Shown here piece after piece: positions 5,938 to 11,999 of a stretch of DNA of 11,999 nucleotides. The notes under the pieces were generated by a model. That model was not told where the DNA came from and searched no databases. It saw nothing but the letters and a program-made list of their open reading frames with translations. The translations under genes were made by a program, and so were the position numbers. This stretch comes from Candidatus Rokuibacteriota bacterium (GTDB lineage: Bacteria; Methylomirabilota; Methylomirabilia; Rokubacteriales; JACPHL01). The first letter of the stretch is position 1; every line of letters begins with the position of its first letter. The stretch spans positions 1 to 11,999 of the forward strand of contig JACPHL010000041.1 in the NCBI GenBank assembly GCA_016188625.1, given 5' to 3'.

Positions 5938-5967
5938 CTCGGAAGGGGGGCGAAGCCCCCCTCCGAG
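5938..5967 (-). terminator. long GC-rich hairpin after the cyclodeaminase operon
   Basis: CTCGG (5938-5942) pairs with CCGAG (5963-5967). After a single bulged A (5943), AGGGGGGC (5944-5951) pairs with GCCCCCCT (5955-5962) around a three-base loop. The 13-pair stem lies five bases past the cyclodeaminase stop and probably ends that transcript. It lacks a T tract, so termination may be imperfect or the hairpin may mainly protect the 3' end. Confidence 0.6.
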
Positions 5968-5971
5968 GCAC

Positions 5972-6925
5972 CTAGATGGGGAGCGCCTGCCCGACCCCTT
6001 CGGCCCTGGCCCGCTCCCAGACCCTGACCGCCACCGCCACGTCCTCCATGGCGACGCCCTGGGATTCGAAGAGGGTGATCGCCTCCGGGCCCGGGCGCCC
6101 CGGGTGGTTCCCCGCCACCACCTCGCCCAGCTCGTGGATCGCCTCCCAGCGCGTCGCGCCCTGCTCGATGGGCGCCACGAGGTCCCCGCACTCGAGCCGC
6201 GCCTGCTCCAGGGAATCCACCACGATGAGGGCCGCCCGCTGGACCGCCTCCACGTCCAGCTCGGCGCGCTCGAGCGCGTTCGATCCGGCGGCGTTGACGT
6301 GGGCGCCGGGCTCGAGCCAGGCCCCCTGGAGGACCGGGGTGCGGGAGTTGGTGATGGTCACGAGGATCGAGGCGCCCCGGGCGGCCTCCTCCGGCCGCTC
6401 CACCGGGATCACCGGGACGCCGAGGCGCCCGGCCATCTCGCGGGCGAAGGCCTGCCGGCGCTCGGGGTCGCGGCCGTAGGCGCGGACCTCCCGGATCTTC
6501 CGGACCGCCGAGACCGCCTCGAGCTGCGAGCGCGCCTGCCAGCCGGTCCCGTAGATCCCGACCGTCTCCGCGTCGGGCCGCGCCAGGTACCTGGTGGCGA
6601 CCCCGCTGGCCGCGCCGGTCCGCATCTGGCCGAGCCGATCCGCCTCCATCACCGCCAGGAGCTCCCCGGACTCCGCCGAGAAGAGGAGGACCACGAACCT
6701 GGCGCCGCCCCGGGTGGTGGCGTAGGCCTTGAGCCCCATAGCCTTGAGTTCCGGCGCGGCCGCCGGCATGACGTGGAGCAGTCCGCCCGGGACCTTCAGG
6801 CGGACCCGCGGGCGGTTCACGACCTTCCCCTGCCCCTGCCAGCGGAAGGCCTCCTCCACGGCCTCGAGGGCGAGGTCCATCGGGAGGAGTCGGGCGACGT
6901 CCTGCTCGGTCAGGAGGAGCGCCAC
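5972..6925 (-). CDS. ornithine cyclodeaminase / mu-crystallin family NAD(P)-dependent enzyme
   Basis: The product has 317 residues. Family features in order are GLKAY with the carboxylate-binding Lys 66, MRTGAASGVATRYLAR (Arg 102), the dinucleotide-binding GIYGTGWQARSQ (123-134) and NAAGSNALERAELD (211-224). The family includes ornithine cyclodeaminase, archaeal alanine dehydrogenase, and ketimine or pyrroline-2-carboxylate reductases. The loop that carries an acidic catalytic residue in true ornithine cyclodeaminase reads AAGSN here. A ketimine or imine reductase, or another amino acid dehydrogenase, is therefore as likely as cyclodeamination. GTG at 6925 is chosen because it has GGAGG just upstream and begins the conserved LLLTEQDV. 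The preceding in-frame residues are only the shadow of the DUF309 gene. It overlaps that gene by 16 bases and is the last gene of the operon. Confidence 0.88.
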   Translation of the reverse strand: MALLLTEQDVARLLPMDLALEAVEEAFRWQGQGKVVNRPRVRLKVPGGLLHVMPAAAPELKAMGLKAYATTRGGARFVVLLFSAESGELLAVMEADRLGQMRTGAASGVATRYLARPDAETVGIYGTGWQARSQLEAVSAVRKIREVRAYGRDPERRQAFAREMAGRLGVPVIPVERPEEAARGASILVTITNSRTPVLQGAWLEPGAHVNAAGSNALERAELDVEAVQRAALIVVDSLEQARLECGDLVAPIEQGATRWEAIHELGEVVAGNHPGRPGPEAITLFESQGVAMEDVAVAVRVWERARAEGVGQALPI

Positions 6926-7569
6926 GCCGCCTCCGCGTCCGGTCGGGGGAAGGGCGGGGCCACGGCGGGGTCGCCGGCCTGGAGCCGGGCGAGCCCTTCG
7001 GCCAGCGCCGTCCGCCACCCGGCGAGCGGGAGGGGGAGGGCCCGCTCAGCGCCTTCGAGCTTGGCGAGCCCCTCGGCGAGGCGGGAGAGCGCCCCCTCGC
7101 GGTTGCCGTGGGCCTGATGATGGAAGGCGACGGCCACCTGGATCAGCCCCTGCAGCGCCCGGCGCGCTTCACCCGCCGCCCGAAGCCAGTGAGGCTCTAG
7201 GAGTTCGTGGACCTCGAAGTAGAGCCCGGCGTCGAAGAGGTCGCCGGCGCGGGCGAGGGCCTTCTGGAGGGGCGGGCCGACCGGCTCCCGCTCGCGGCCG
7301 AGGACGAACCGGGCTGCTTCGACCCGGCGACAGAGCGCCTCCCGGAAAGGCCGGTGCGCCCCCCGGAGGCGGATCCCCTGCCCGGGGACCTCCTCGAACC
7401 AGCCGAGGGCGTCGAGCCTCGCGCGCCCCTCCTCGGGGAGGGAGACCGGCTCGGCCTCGGCGCAGTAGCGGGCCAGGGCCCCGAGCACCCGCCGGGCCTC
7501 CTCGGCGTCGAAGCCCTCCAGGATCAGCTCGGCGAGCCGGTTCCTGATCCCGAGCGGGAGGCCTCGCAT
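6910..7569 (-). CDS. DUF309 domain protein with N-terminal extension
   Basis: The product has 219 residues. Residues 110-172 hold the DUF309 core: LFDAGLYFEVHELLEPHWL, then ALQGLIQVAVAFHHQAHGNREGALSRL. Its helical His/Glu/Trp pattern is the family hallmark. DUF309 has no established function. The first hundred residues are an extra alpha-helical segment (ELILEGFDAEEARRVLGALARYCAEAE and onward) that most short DUF309 proteins lack, and I do not recognise it. The ATG at 7569 shares its A with the last base of the DinB-like stop (TGATG), indicating translational coupling. The 3' end overlaps the cyclodeaminase start. The role within the operon is unknown. Confidence 0.85.
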   Translation of the reverse strand: MRGLPLGIRNRLAELILEGFDAEEARRVLGALARYCAEAEPVSLPEEGRARLDALGWFEEVPGQGIRLRGAHRPFREALCRRVEAARFVLGREREPVGPPLQKALARAGDLFDAGLYFEVHELLEPHWLRAAGEARRALQGLIQVAVAFHHQAHGNREGALSRLAEGLAKLEGAERALPLPLAGWRTALAEGLARLQAGDPAVAPPFPRPDAEAAWRSS

Positions 7570-8093
7570 CAGCGGCGGGCGCGGGACGCCTCGTGGACCC
7601 GGGCGCCGGTCTCCCCGAGCTGATTGAGGTGGTTCAGGTCGTGCTCGGCGTAGTGGGCGACGAGCTGATCGACCCGGATCGGGCCGTACTCGGGGTGCCG
7701 CCCGACCAGGCTCCACCGGGCCCGGGGAAGGGCGCGGAGGATCGCGAGGTTCGAGTCGCGCAGCGCCCGGAAGGTCGCCAGGAGCCCGCGGGGGTCGCGG
7801 CGGTTGTATCGGAGGCCGTCCGCCCACGCCTCCTGGTCCCAGGTGACCAGGGTCGGCCGCGGCTCCGAGACCATCTTGCGGAGCCTGAACGCGAAGGCGA
7901 CCTCGGCGTCGGCCAGGTGGGCCAGGACCTCGACCATGGACCACTCCCCGCGCTTCGGGCGTCGCCTCCAGAGCCTCGACGGCACCTTCTGGAAGGTCCG
8001 CGCGAGCCTGGCGGCGGTCGCGCGCTCCACAGCAAGCGGATTACCTTTGAGGAGCTTGTGCTGGCCTTGACAGATGGGGCAACGAGCTGACAT
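7569..8093 (-). CDS. DinB-fold protein with N-terminal CPxC...H motif
   Basis: The product has 174 residues. The DinB four-helix fold is indicated by WSMVEVLAHLADAE (Trp 51, His 59) and by HYAEHDLNHLNQL near the end (His 151 and His 155), the usual metal-binding histidine triad. The superfamily includes metal-dependent hydrolases and thiol transferases such as mycothiol or bacillithiol enzymes, and many members of unknown role. A distinctive start, CPICQGQH (Cys 5, Cys 8, His 12), resembles half of a zinc knuckle and might bind metal separately. The ATG at 8093 is preferred to the one at 8108 because AGGAG lies seven bases before it and nothing suitable precedes the other. It is the first gene of a three-gene operon. 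Confidence 0.85.
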   Translation of the reverse strand: MSARCPICQGQHKLLKGNPLAVERATAARLARTFQKVPSRLWRRRPKRGEWSMVEVLAHLADAEVAFAFRLRKMVSEPRPTLVTWDQEAWADGLRYNRRDPRGLLATFRALRDSNLAILRALPRARWSLVGRHPEYGPIRVDQLVAHYAEHDLNHLNQLGETGARVHEASRARR

Positions 8094-8126
8094 GGCGGCT
8101 CTCCTCATGAGAAAAATCGGGATGCC

Positions 8127-8135
8127 AGTGTACCA
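8127..8135 (-). promoter_or_regulatory. extended -10 promoter for the DinB-DUF309-cyclodeaminase operon
   Basis: On the minus strand TGGTACACT combines an extended TGn element with TACACT (four of six). No good -35 is seen at 17 bases. The start point would be about 8120, some 27 bases before the ATG at 8093. Confidence 0.45.
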
Positions 8136-8176
8136 CAGGTCGCGCGCGAGGCGCCCCGGGCTCTCCCGGCTGTGCG

Positions 8177-8185
8177 TGCTATAAT
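8177..8185 (+). promoter_or_regulatory. extended -10 promoter for the aspartic protease gene
   Basis: TGCTATAAT is a perfect -10 with a TGn extension. The start point would be near 8192, just before GAGG and the ATG at 8204. It lies back to back with the promoter of the DinB-like operon. Confidence 0.6.
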
Positions 8186-8203
8186 CGCGTGAGGCCAGCG
8201 CTC

Positions 8204-8563
8204 ATGGGCACCTTTTCCGTTCCCGCCGGTCTTGCCCACCCCGAGCGCCCCGGGGATCGCCTCACCCTTGACCTCCTCGTGGATACCGGAGCCACCTGGA
8301 CCCTGCTCCCCGCCGAGGTGGTCGCACGGCTCGGCCTGACGGCGACCCGCCAGCGCGCGGTCACCCTCGCCAGCGGCGAGCGCGTGACCTACCCCGCCGG
8401 ACAGGTCCTCATCCAGCTCAACGGTGAGGATCTCGTCTCCGTCTTCCTCGCCGGGCCGCCGGGGTGCCTGGCGATCCTGGGCGCGGTCACCCTCGAGGAG
8501 TTCGGGCTGGCCCCCGATCCCGTCCGGAAGACCCTGGTCCCGGTGGGCGGCCTCCTCGCCTGA
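8204..8563 (+). CDS. retropepsin-like aspartic protease, clan AA
   Basis: The product has 119 residues. LLVDTGATWTLLP (Asp 27) is the catalytic D-T-G-A signature, followed by VARLGL. AILGAVTLEEFGLAPDP near residues 87-103 is the typical C-terminal part of bacterial single-domain retropepsins. Such proteins dimerise to form one active site, each subunit giving one Asp. Substrates of bacterial members are mostly unknown. There is no signal peptide or membrane segment, so it is probably cytoplasmic. The ATG at 8204 is preferred over a GTG at 8189 because GAGG (8191-8194) is well spaced and the GTG would lie at or before the predicted transcription start. The gene is monocistronic and converges with doxX, with 24 bases between the stops. 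Confidence 0.85.
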   Translation: MGTFSVPAGLAHPERPGDRLTLDLLVDTGATWTLLPAEVVARLGLTATRQRAVTLASGERVTYPAGQVLIQLNGEDLVSVFLAGPPGCLAILGAVTLEEFGLAPDPVRKTLVPVGGLLA

Positions 8564-8587
8564 TCTCGCGCTGAGGCGCTGGCCGGC

Positions 8588-8992
8588 CTACCGCTTCCGC
8601 CTCCGGGCGAGGAGCCCGTCGAGGCTGAAGGCCCCGCCGCCGTTGACCACAAGGTAGAGCCAGAGGACACAGTAGAGCGCAGCGAGCTCGCCGCGGTTCA
8701 GGATCGGCCAGAACCCCCGCGGGGCGTGCGAGAGGAAGTACGCCGCCGCCATCTCCCCCGCGGCGACGAAGGCGACGGCCCGCGTCAGGAACCCCAGCGT
8801 GATCGCCAGGCCGCCGAAGAGCTCGATGACGCCGGCGAACCACGCCAGCGACAGGAACTCGGCGGCGCTCCCCGACTCCCTCAGGACGCCGAACAGCTTC
8901 TGCGCGCCGTGGGGCATCCAGAGGAACCCCGCCACGATGCGGAGCGCGCCGAGCGAGAAGCGCTGGGATCTGCTCGAGGGGTCACCGAACAT
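8588..8992 (-). CDS. DoxX family membrane protein
   Basis: The product has 134 residues with four predicted membrane helices near 12-30, 50-70, 72-88 and 103-118. ALRIVAGFLWMPHGAQKLFG at the start and FAGVIELFGGLAITLGFLTR in the middle are typical of DoxX/YphA-type proteins. It is an inner membrane protein. The family is loosely linked to quinone or thiosulfate oxidation and to redox stress, but most members are uncharacterised. It starts six bases after the xdhC-like stop with no clear Shine-Dalgarno sequence, so it is probably translated by coupling as the last gene of the RDD-XdhC-DoxX operon. The C-terminal ARRRKR tail fits a cytoplasmic end. Confidence 0.9.
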   Translation of the reverse strand: MFGDPSSRSQRFSLGALRIVAGFLWMPHGAQKLFGVLRESGSAAEFLSLAWFAGVIELFGGLAITLGFLTRAVAFVAAGEMAAAYFLSHAPRGFWPILNRGELAALYCVLWLYLVVNGGGAFSLDGLLARRRKR

Positions 8993-8998
8993 GGATAG

Positions 8999-10066
8999 TC
9001 AGTCGGAACGGCGCTCGTCGAGCCGCATCGGCCGGCCGGCGGCGCCGCGGCGGAGCATCAGGATCTCGCCGACGACGGCGACGGCGATCTCCTCGGGCGT
9101 TCTGGCGCCGAGGTCGAGGCCGATGGGGCTCCGGAGCTCGCGGACCCGCTCGGGCGGGACCCCTTCGGCGGCCAGGCGTTCGGTCACCTGAATCGCCTTC
9201 CGCCTCGCTCCGACCAGCCCCACATACCGCGCCGGGGTCTCGAGGGCCGCGCGCGCCGCCTCGTAGTCCAGGTCCTGGTTCCGCGCCGCGACCACGATGG
9301 CGCTCTCGGGGGTCACGGGATAGCCCCGAAGCGCCTCCCCCATCGGGCGGGCGAGGACCTCGTCCGCCTCGGGGAAGCGCTCCCGGCTGGCGTACTCGGG
9401 GCGGTCGTCGATGACGACGACCCGGAAGCCGAGGAAGCGGCCCAGCCCGGCCAGGGCCTTCCCCACGTGCCCGGCCCCGGCCAGGATCAGAGCCGGTCTG
9501 GGAGCGAAGCCCTCGCCGTAGAGCGTCGCGCCCTCGACGGTCACGACCTCGGCGCCGTCGGTCTCGAGGAGCCGCGCGCCGAGATCGGTCCCCGCCCGAT
9601 CGAGCGCCGGCGCCCCGAGGCTCCCCTCCGTCCGGCCCCGGCGGGCCAGGAGCCGCGCCCCGAGCCGCCCCGGGCCGTCGATCAGGGTCGTCACGGCCAC
9701 CGGCTCCCCGCCTCCCAGGGCGGCCGCGGCTGCCGTGAGCCAGGGGCGGGCCTCAGGCGTGAGGGGGTCGATGAAGACCACCATCGTCCCGCCGCAGGCC
9801 AGGCCCCACTCGTCGGTCTCGTTGGCCAGGGCGTACTCGCGCCGCAGCGCCGCGCCGCCCGCCATGGCCTCTCTGGCTTCCCGGATCGCCTCGGCCTCCA
9901 CCGCCCCGCCACCCAGCGTCCCGGCGATCCCCCCGTCGGCCCGGACCAGGAGCTTCGCCCCGACCTTCTGCGGGGTGGAGCCCCTGGTCGCCACCACGGT
10001 GGCGAGGGCGCACGGGCGCCCGGCCTCCACGGCCTCGAGCGCCTCCCGGACGGTCGCCTCGCTCAT
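8999..10066 (-). CDS. XdhC/CoxI family molybdenum-hydroxylase maturation protein
   Basis: The product has 355 residues. The N-terminal XdhC domain shows LATVVATRGSTPQKVGAKLLV (21-41), GTLGGGAVEAEA and EWGLACGGTMVVFIDP (86-101, Cys 91). The C-terminal Rossmann domain shows ALILAGAGHVGKALA (192-206), VVVIDDRPEYAS, YVGLVGARRK and LRSPIGLDLGARTPEEIAVAVVGEI. XdhC proteins bind molybdenum cofactor and aid its sulfuration and insertion into xanthine dehydrogenase or related hydroxylases; CoxI does this for CO dehydrogenase-like enzymes. The client enzyme is not in the window. The start overlaps the RDD stop as ATGA. MoeA, which makes the cofactor, lies divergently 580 bases away. Confidence 0.9.
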   Translation of the reverse strand: MSEATVREALEAVEAGRPCALATVVATRGSTPQKVGAKLLVRADGGIAGTLGGGAVEAEAIREAREAMAGGAALRREYALANETDEWGLACGGTMVVFIDPLTPEARPWLTAAAAALGGGEPVAVTTLIDGPGRLGARLLARRGRTEGSLGAPALDRAGTDLGARLLETDGAEVVTVEGATLYGEGFAPRPALILAGAGHVGKALAGLGRFLGFRVVVIDDRPEYASRERFPEADEVLARPMGEALRGYPVTPESAIVVAARNQDLDYEAARAALETPARYVGLVGARRKAIQVTERLAAEGVPPERVRELRSPIGLDLGARTPEEIAVAVVGEILMLRRGAAGRPMRLDERRSD

Positions 10067-10518
10067 GGCCGTATGCGCACCACCCGCGTTCCCGCCACCA
10101 GGTCGTGCAGGGCCCGCTTGTCCGCCCGTATCCCCGCCATGAGGTAGCCGAGCAGGAGGGTGAGGGTGGAGAGGAGGTACCCGACCCAGCGGACGAAGGC
10201 GATGCCGTAGGAGATCTCGCCTCCGTCCAGGGAGACCACCCGCGCCCCCACGGCCATCTTTCCCAGGGTCTGCCCCGTCGCCCCGTGGAGGACGACGTAG
10301 TAGGCGGCCCAGAAGTAGAGGGAGAAGGCCGTGGTCACGGCGGAGGCGACCGCCGGGCTCCCGTCCGAGAGCTCCACCCAGTAGGCGACCAGGGCGCGGA
10401 CGAGGCCCATCACCGCGGCGAGGAAGAGCCAGTCGATGAGGCTGGCGACGGCGCGGACCCAGAAGCCCGCCGGCCGCAGGGCCGGCACGGCGAACGGCTC
10501 GGTCGCCAGCGCGGTCAC
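10063..10518 (-). CDS. RDD family membrane protein
   Basis: The product has 151 residues. The family's Arg and Asp positions are seen in GFWVRAVASLIDW (Arg 22, Asp 29), GATGQTLGKMAVGARVV (79-95) and RALHDLVAGTRVV (135-147, Asp 139). About three membrane helices lie near 27-47, 62-82 and 105-128. RDD proteins are small inner membrane proteins of mostly unknown role; some have been linked to ion transport. The GTG at 10518 is the only plausible start and its Shine-Dalgarno sequence is weak. It is the first gene of the operon, with its stop overlapping the XdhC start. Confidence 0.9.
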   Translation of the reverse strand: MTALATEPFAVPALRPAGFWVRAVASLIDWLFLAAVMGLVRALVAYWVELSDGSPAVASAVTTAFSLYFWAAYYVVLHGATGQTLGKMAVGARVVSLDGGEISYGIAFVRWVGYLLSTLTLLLGYLMAGIRADKRALHDLVAGTRVVRIRP

Positions 10519-10580
10519 GGGCGGGCCCCGGCCCCGGGTGGCCGGCGCGGAGGGTGGGTCGCCTGTCGCAAGATGCCCTC

Positions 10581-10589
10581 ACTATAGCA
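10581..10589 (-). promoter_or_regulatory. extended -10 promoter for the RDD-XdhC-DoxX operon
   Basis: On the minus strand TGCTATAGT carries a TGn extension and TATAGT (five of six). A weak TTGTGG lies 18 bases upstream. Start near 10574 gives a leader of about 55 bases before the GTG at 10518. Confidence 0.6.
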
Positions 10590-10622
10590 GAACCGGGATC
10601 GCCCCCACAACGCGCGGCGCGG

Positions 10623-10628
10623 TATAAT
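10623..10628 (+). promoter_or_regulatory. -10 box of moeA
   Basis: A perfect TATAAT lies 18 bases before the moeA ATG at 10647, with GGAG (10637-10640) between. No clear -35 is visible. With the minus-strand promoter at 10581-10589 it forms a compact divergent control region. Confidence 0.6.
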
Positions 10629-10646
10629 AGCCGTCTGGAGCCCTCC

Positions 10647-11852
10647 ATGATCTCTGTCAGCGACGGCCAGGCGCGGATCCTCGGCCAGATCGCCCGCACC
10701 ACCGAGCCCGAGACGATCCCGGTCGGCGAGGCCCTGGGGCGGGTGCTGGCGGGCGACGTCACGGCCCCCTTCGACGTCCCTCCCGCCGACAACTCCGCCG
10801 TGGACGGCTACGCGGTGCACGGGGAGGCGATCCCCGGGGAAGGCCGGGCCCGCCTCCGGGTGGTCGCCGACCTGCCGGCCGGCTCGGTCTTCGAGGGCGC
10901 GCTCCGCCCCGGCGAGACGATCCGGATCATGACCGGGGCGCCGATGCCCGCCGGCCCGGACACGGTGGTCCCGCAGGAGCTGGTGGAGCGCGAGGGGGAC
11001 GAGGTCCTGATCCCGCCGATCGCGCGGGAGGCGAACGTCCGGAAGCGGGGCGAGGACGTCCGTGAGGGGGAGGCGGTCCTCCGGGCCGGCGCCCCGCTCC
11101 GCGCCCAGGAGCTCGGGCTCCTCGCCTCCCTGGGCTTTGCGACGGTCACGGTCCACCGCCGCCCGCGGGTGGCCGTCCTCTCCACCGGCGACGAGGTGGT
11201 CGAGCCCGGGCTCCCCCGGAAGCCCGGCCAGATCTACGACGCCAACCGCTTCTCCCTCCGGGGGCTCGTCGAGGGGCTCGGCTGCGAGGCGTTCGACCTC
11301 GGGATCGTCCCCGACGTGCGGGACCTCCTCAAGGCGCGGCTCCTCGAGGCCGCCGGGGTTGCCGACGTGGTCCTCACCTCGGGCGGGGTGTCGGTGGGGA
11401 TCTACGACCTCGTCAAGGACGTCCTCTCCGAGATCGGGGGGATCGACTTCTGGCAGGTGAACATGCAGCCCGGCCGCCCCCTGGCGGTGGGGCGGATCGG
11501 GGAGACCCACTTCTTCGGCCTCCCCGGCAACCCGGTGGCCTCCATGCTCACCTTCTCCCTCTTCGTCCGCCCCGCGCTCCTCCGGCTCATGGGACGGCGC
11601 GACCTCGAACCCGCGCGCTTCTGGGCGGTGGCGACGGAGGGGATGCGGAAGAAGGCGGGCCGGCGCGAGTTCAAGCGCGGGATCCTGCGCCACACCGACC
11701 GGGGGTGGGAGGTCTCCATCACCGGCCCCCAGGGCTCCGGGATCCTCACCTCGATGGTCCTCGCCAACTGCCTGATCGTCCTCCCCGAGGAGCGGGGCGA
11801 GGTGAAGGCCGGGGAGCTGGTCCTCGTGGAGCCGTTCAACGCGCTCGGGTGA
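10647..11852 (+). CDS. moeA: molybdopterin molybdenumtransferase MoeA
   Basis: The product has 401 residues, a normal length. Signatures in order are PADNSAVDGYAV (46-57), IMTGAPMPAGPDTVV (94-108), the RGEDVREGE segment (134-142), VAVLSTGDEVVEPG (175-188), VVLTSGGVSVGIYD (241-254) and FFGLPGNPVASM (289-300). MoeA inserts molybdate into adenylylated molybdopterin to give active molybdenum cofactor, in the cytoplasm. The ATG at 10647 is supported by GGAG six bases upstream and a TATAAT further up. The open frame extends upstream of 10647, but only across the promoter. Cofactor made here would be the substrate handled by the XdhC protein encoded divergently. A second gene follows 21 bases downstream. 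Confidence 0.95.
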   Translation: MISVSDGQARILGQIARTTEPETIPVGEALGRVLAGDVTAPFDVPPADNSAVDGYAVHGEAIPGEGRARLRVVADLPAGSVFEGALRPGETIRIMTGAPMPAGPDTVVPQELVEREGDEVLIPPIAREANVRKRGEDVREGEAVLRAGAPLRAQELGLLASLGFATVTVHRRPRVAVLSTGDEVVEPGLPRKPGQIYDANRFSLRGLVEGLGCEAFDLGIVPDVRDLLKARLLEAAGVADVVLTSGGVSVGIYDLVKDVLSEIGGIDFWQVNMQPGRPLAVGRIGETHFFGLPGNPVASMLTFSLFVRPALLRLMGRRDLEPARFWAVATEGMRKKAGRREFKRGILRHTDRGWEVSITGPQGSGILTSMVLANCLIVLPEERGEVKAGELVLVEPFNALG

Positions 11853-11873
11853 CCCCGGGGTTCGGGAGGGACG

Positions 11874-11999
11874 ATGCGGCGGATCACCACGGATCTGATC
11901 GACGAGATCAAGCCCCTCGCCTTCGACCTCGTCACCGGCTTCGCGCGAGGTCTCGCCCACCTCCGGTACGCCGACCTCAGGATCGAGGTGATCGAGGCC
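11874..11999 (+). CDS. N-terminus of an unidentified protein, possibly TldD/PmbA family (partial)
   Basis: An ATG at 11874, with GGGAGGG a few bases upstream, opens a frame that continues to the window edge (42 codons). Third-position GC is high, as in a real gene. The end of the visible part reads LRYADLRIEVIEA, which resembles the start of TldD/PmbA metalloproteases, where a helix leads into an A-D-V/L-R strand. The fragment lacks the HExxxH zinc motif that would confirm this, so the family is a guess while the gene itself is likely real. It is probably cotranscribed with moeA. Confidence 0.7.
   Translation, partial: MRRITTDLIDEIKPLAFDLVTGFARGLAHLRYADLRIEVIEA

Noticed and set aside
10067-10792. 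Long N-terminal extension of the XdhC protein
   Set aside because: It runs through the RDD gene and its promoter in another frame; the ATGA junction at 10063-10066 and the conserved XdhC N-terminus give the start.
10515-11960. 481-codon minus-strand open frame opposite moeA
   Set aside because: It is a shadow of moeA, with low-complexity Asp/Arg/Gly/His content and no domain.

Overview
The window is a GC-rich bacterial chromosome segment with very strong G/C bias at third codon positions, densely packed genes on both strands, short or absent leaders and GTG starts. The gene set and codon use resemble an uncultured soil or groundwater lineage such as Candidatus Rokubacteria or Methylomirabilota (NC10). 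That placement is an impression from the proteins, not a demonstrated assignment. I see no mobile element, CRISPR array, rRNA or tRNA.

Layout. (1) Bases 1-189 hold a possible 3' end of a plus-strand gene and a sigma70-like promoter. (2) Bases 190-4273 form a plus-strand run: a DsbA/FrnE-type thioredoxin-fold protein whose active-site CPWC is encoded as UGA-Pro-Trp-Cys, so it is a probable selenoprotein with a SECIS-like hairpin just after the UGA. A TPR protein, a proofreading family B DNA polymerase that seems to start at a CTG overlapping the TPR stop, and a LOG-family nucleotide phosphoribohydrolase follow. (3) A minus-strand radical SAM protein (SplB-like) converges on LOG. Its 3' end looks frameshifted at a run of five C. 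(4) A minus-strand glycine-rich RRM RNA-binding protein has a roughly 110-nt leader with two hairpins, the second shaped like an intrinsic terminator. A strong terminator follows the gene. (5) A 380-base gene-free stretch contains the RRM leader and promoter plus several very stable hairpins. (6) A minus-strand operon encodes a DinB-fold protein, a DUF309 protein and an ornithine cyclodeaminase/mu-crystallin family enzyme. (7) A retropepsin-like aspartic protease diverges from that operon. (8) A minus-strand operon of an RDD membrane protein, XdhC and DoxX lies divergent from moeA on the plus strand. (9) A partial gene, possibly TldD/PmbA, runs off the right edge.

Functional threads. XdhC and MoeA both belong to molybdenum cofactor biology (cofactor maturation and Mo insertion). 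The first operon puts a probable Sec redox protein next to a DNA polymerase and a nucleotide-processing enzyme. No shared function can be shown from sequence alone.

The main finding is the UGA-encoded selenocysteine gene: ordinary gene calling would begin it at the internal GTG at 256 and lose the active site. The terminator-like leader of the RRM gene is second.
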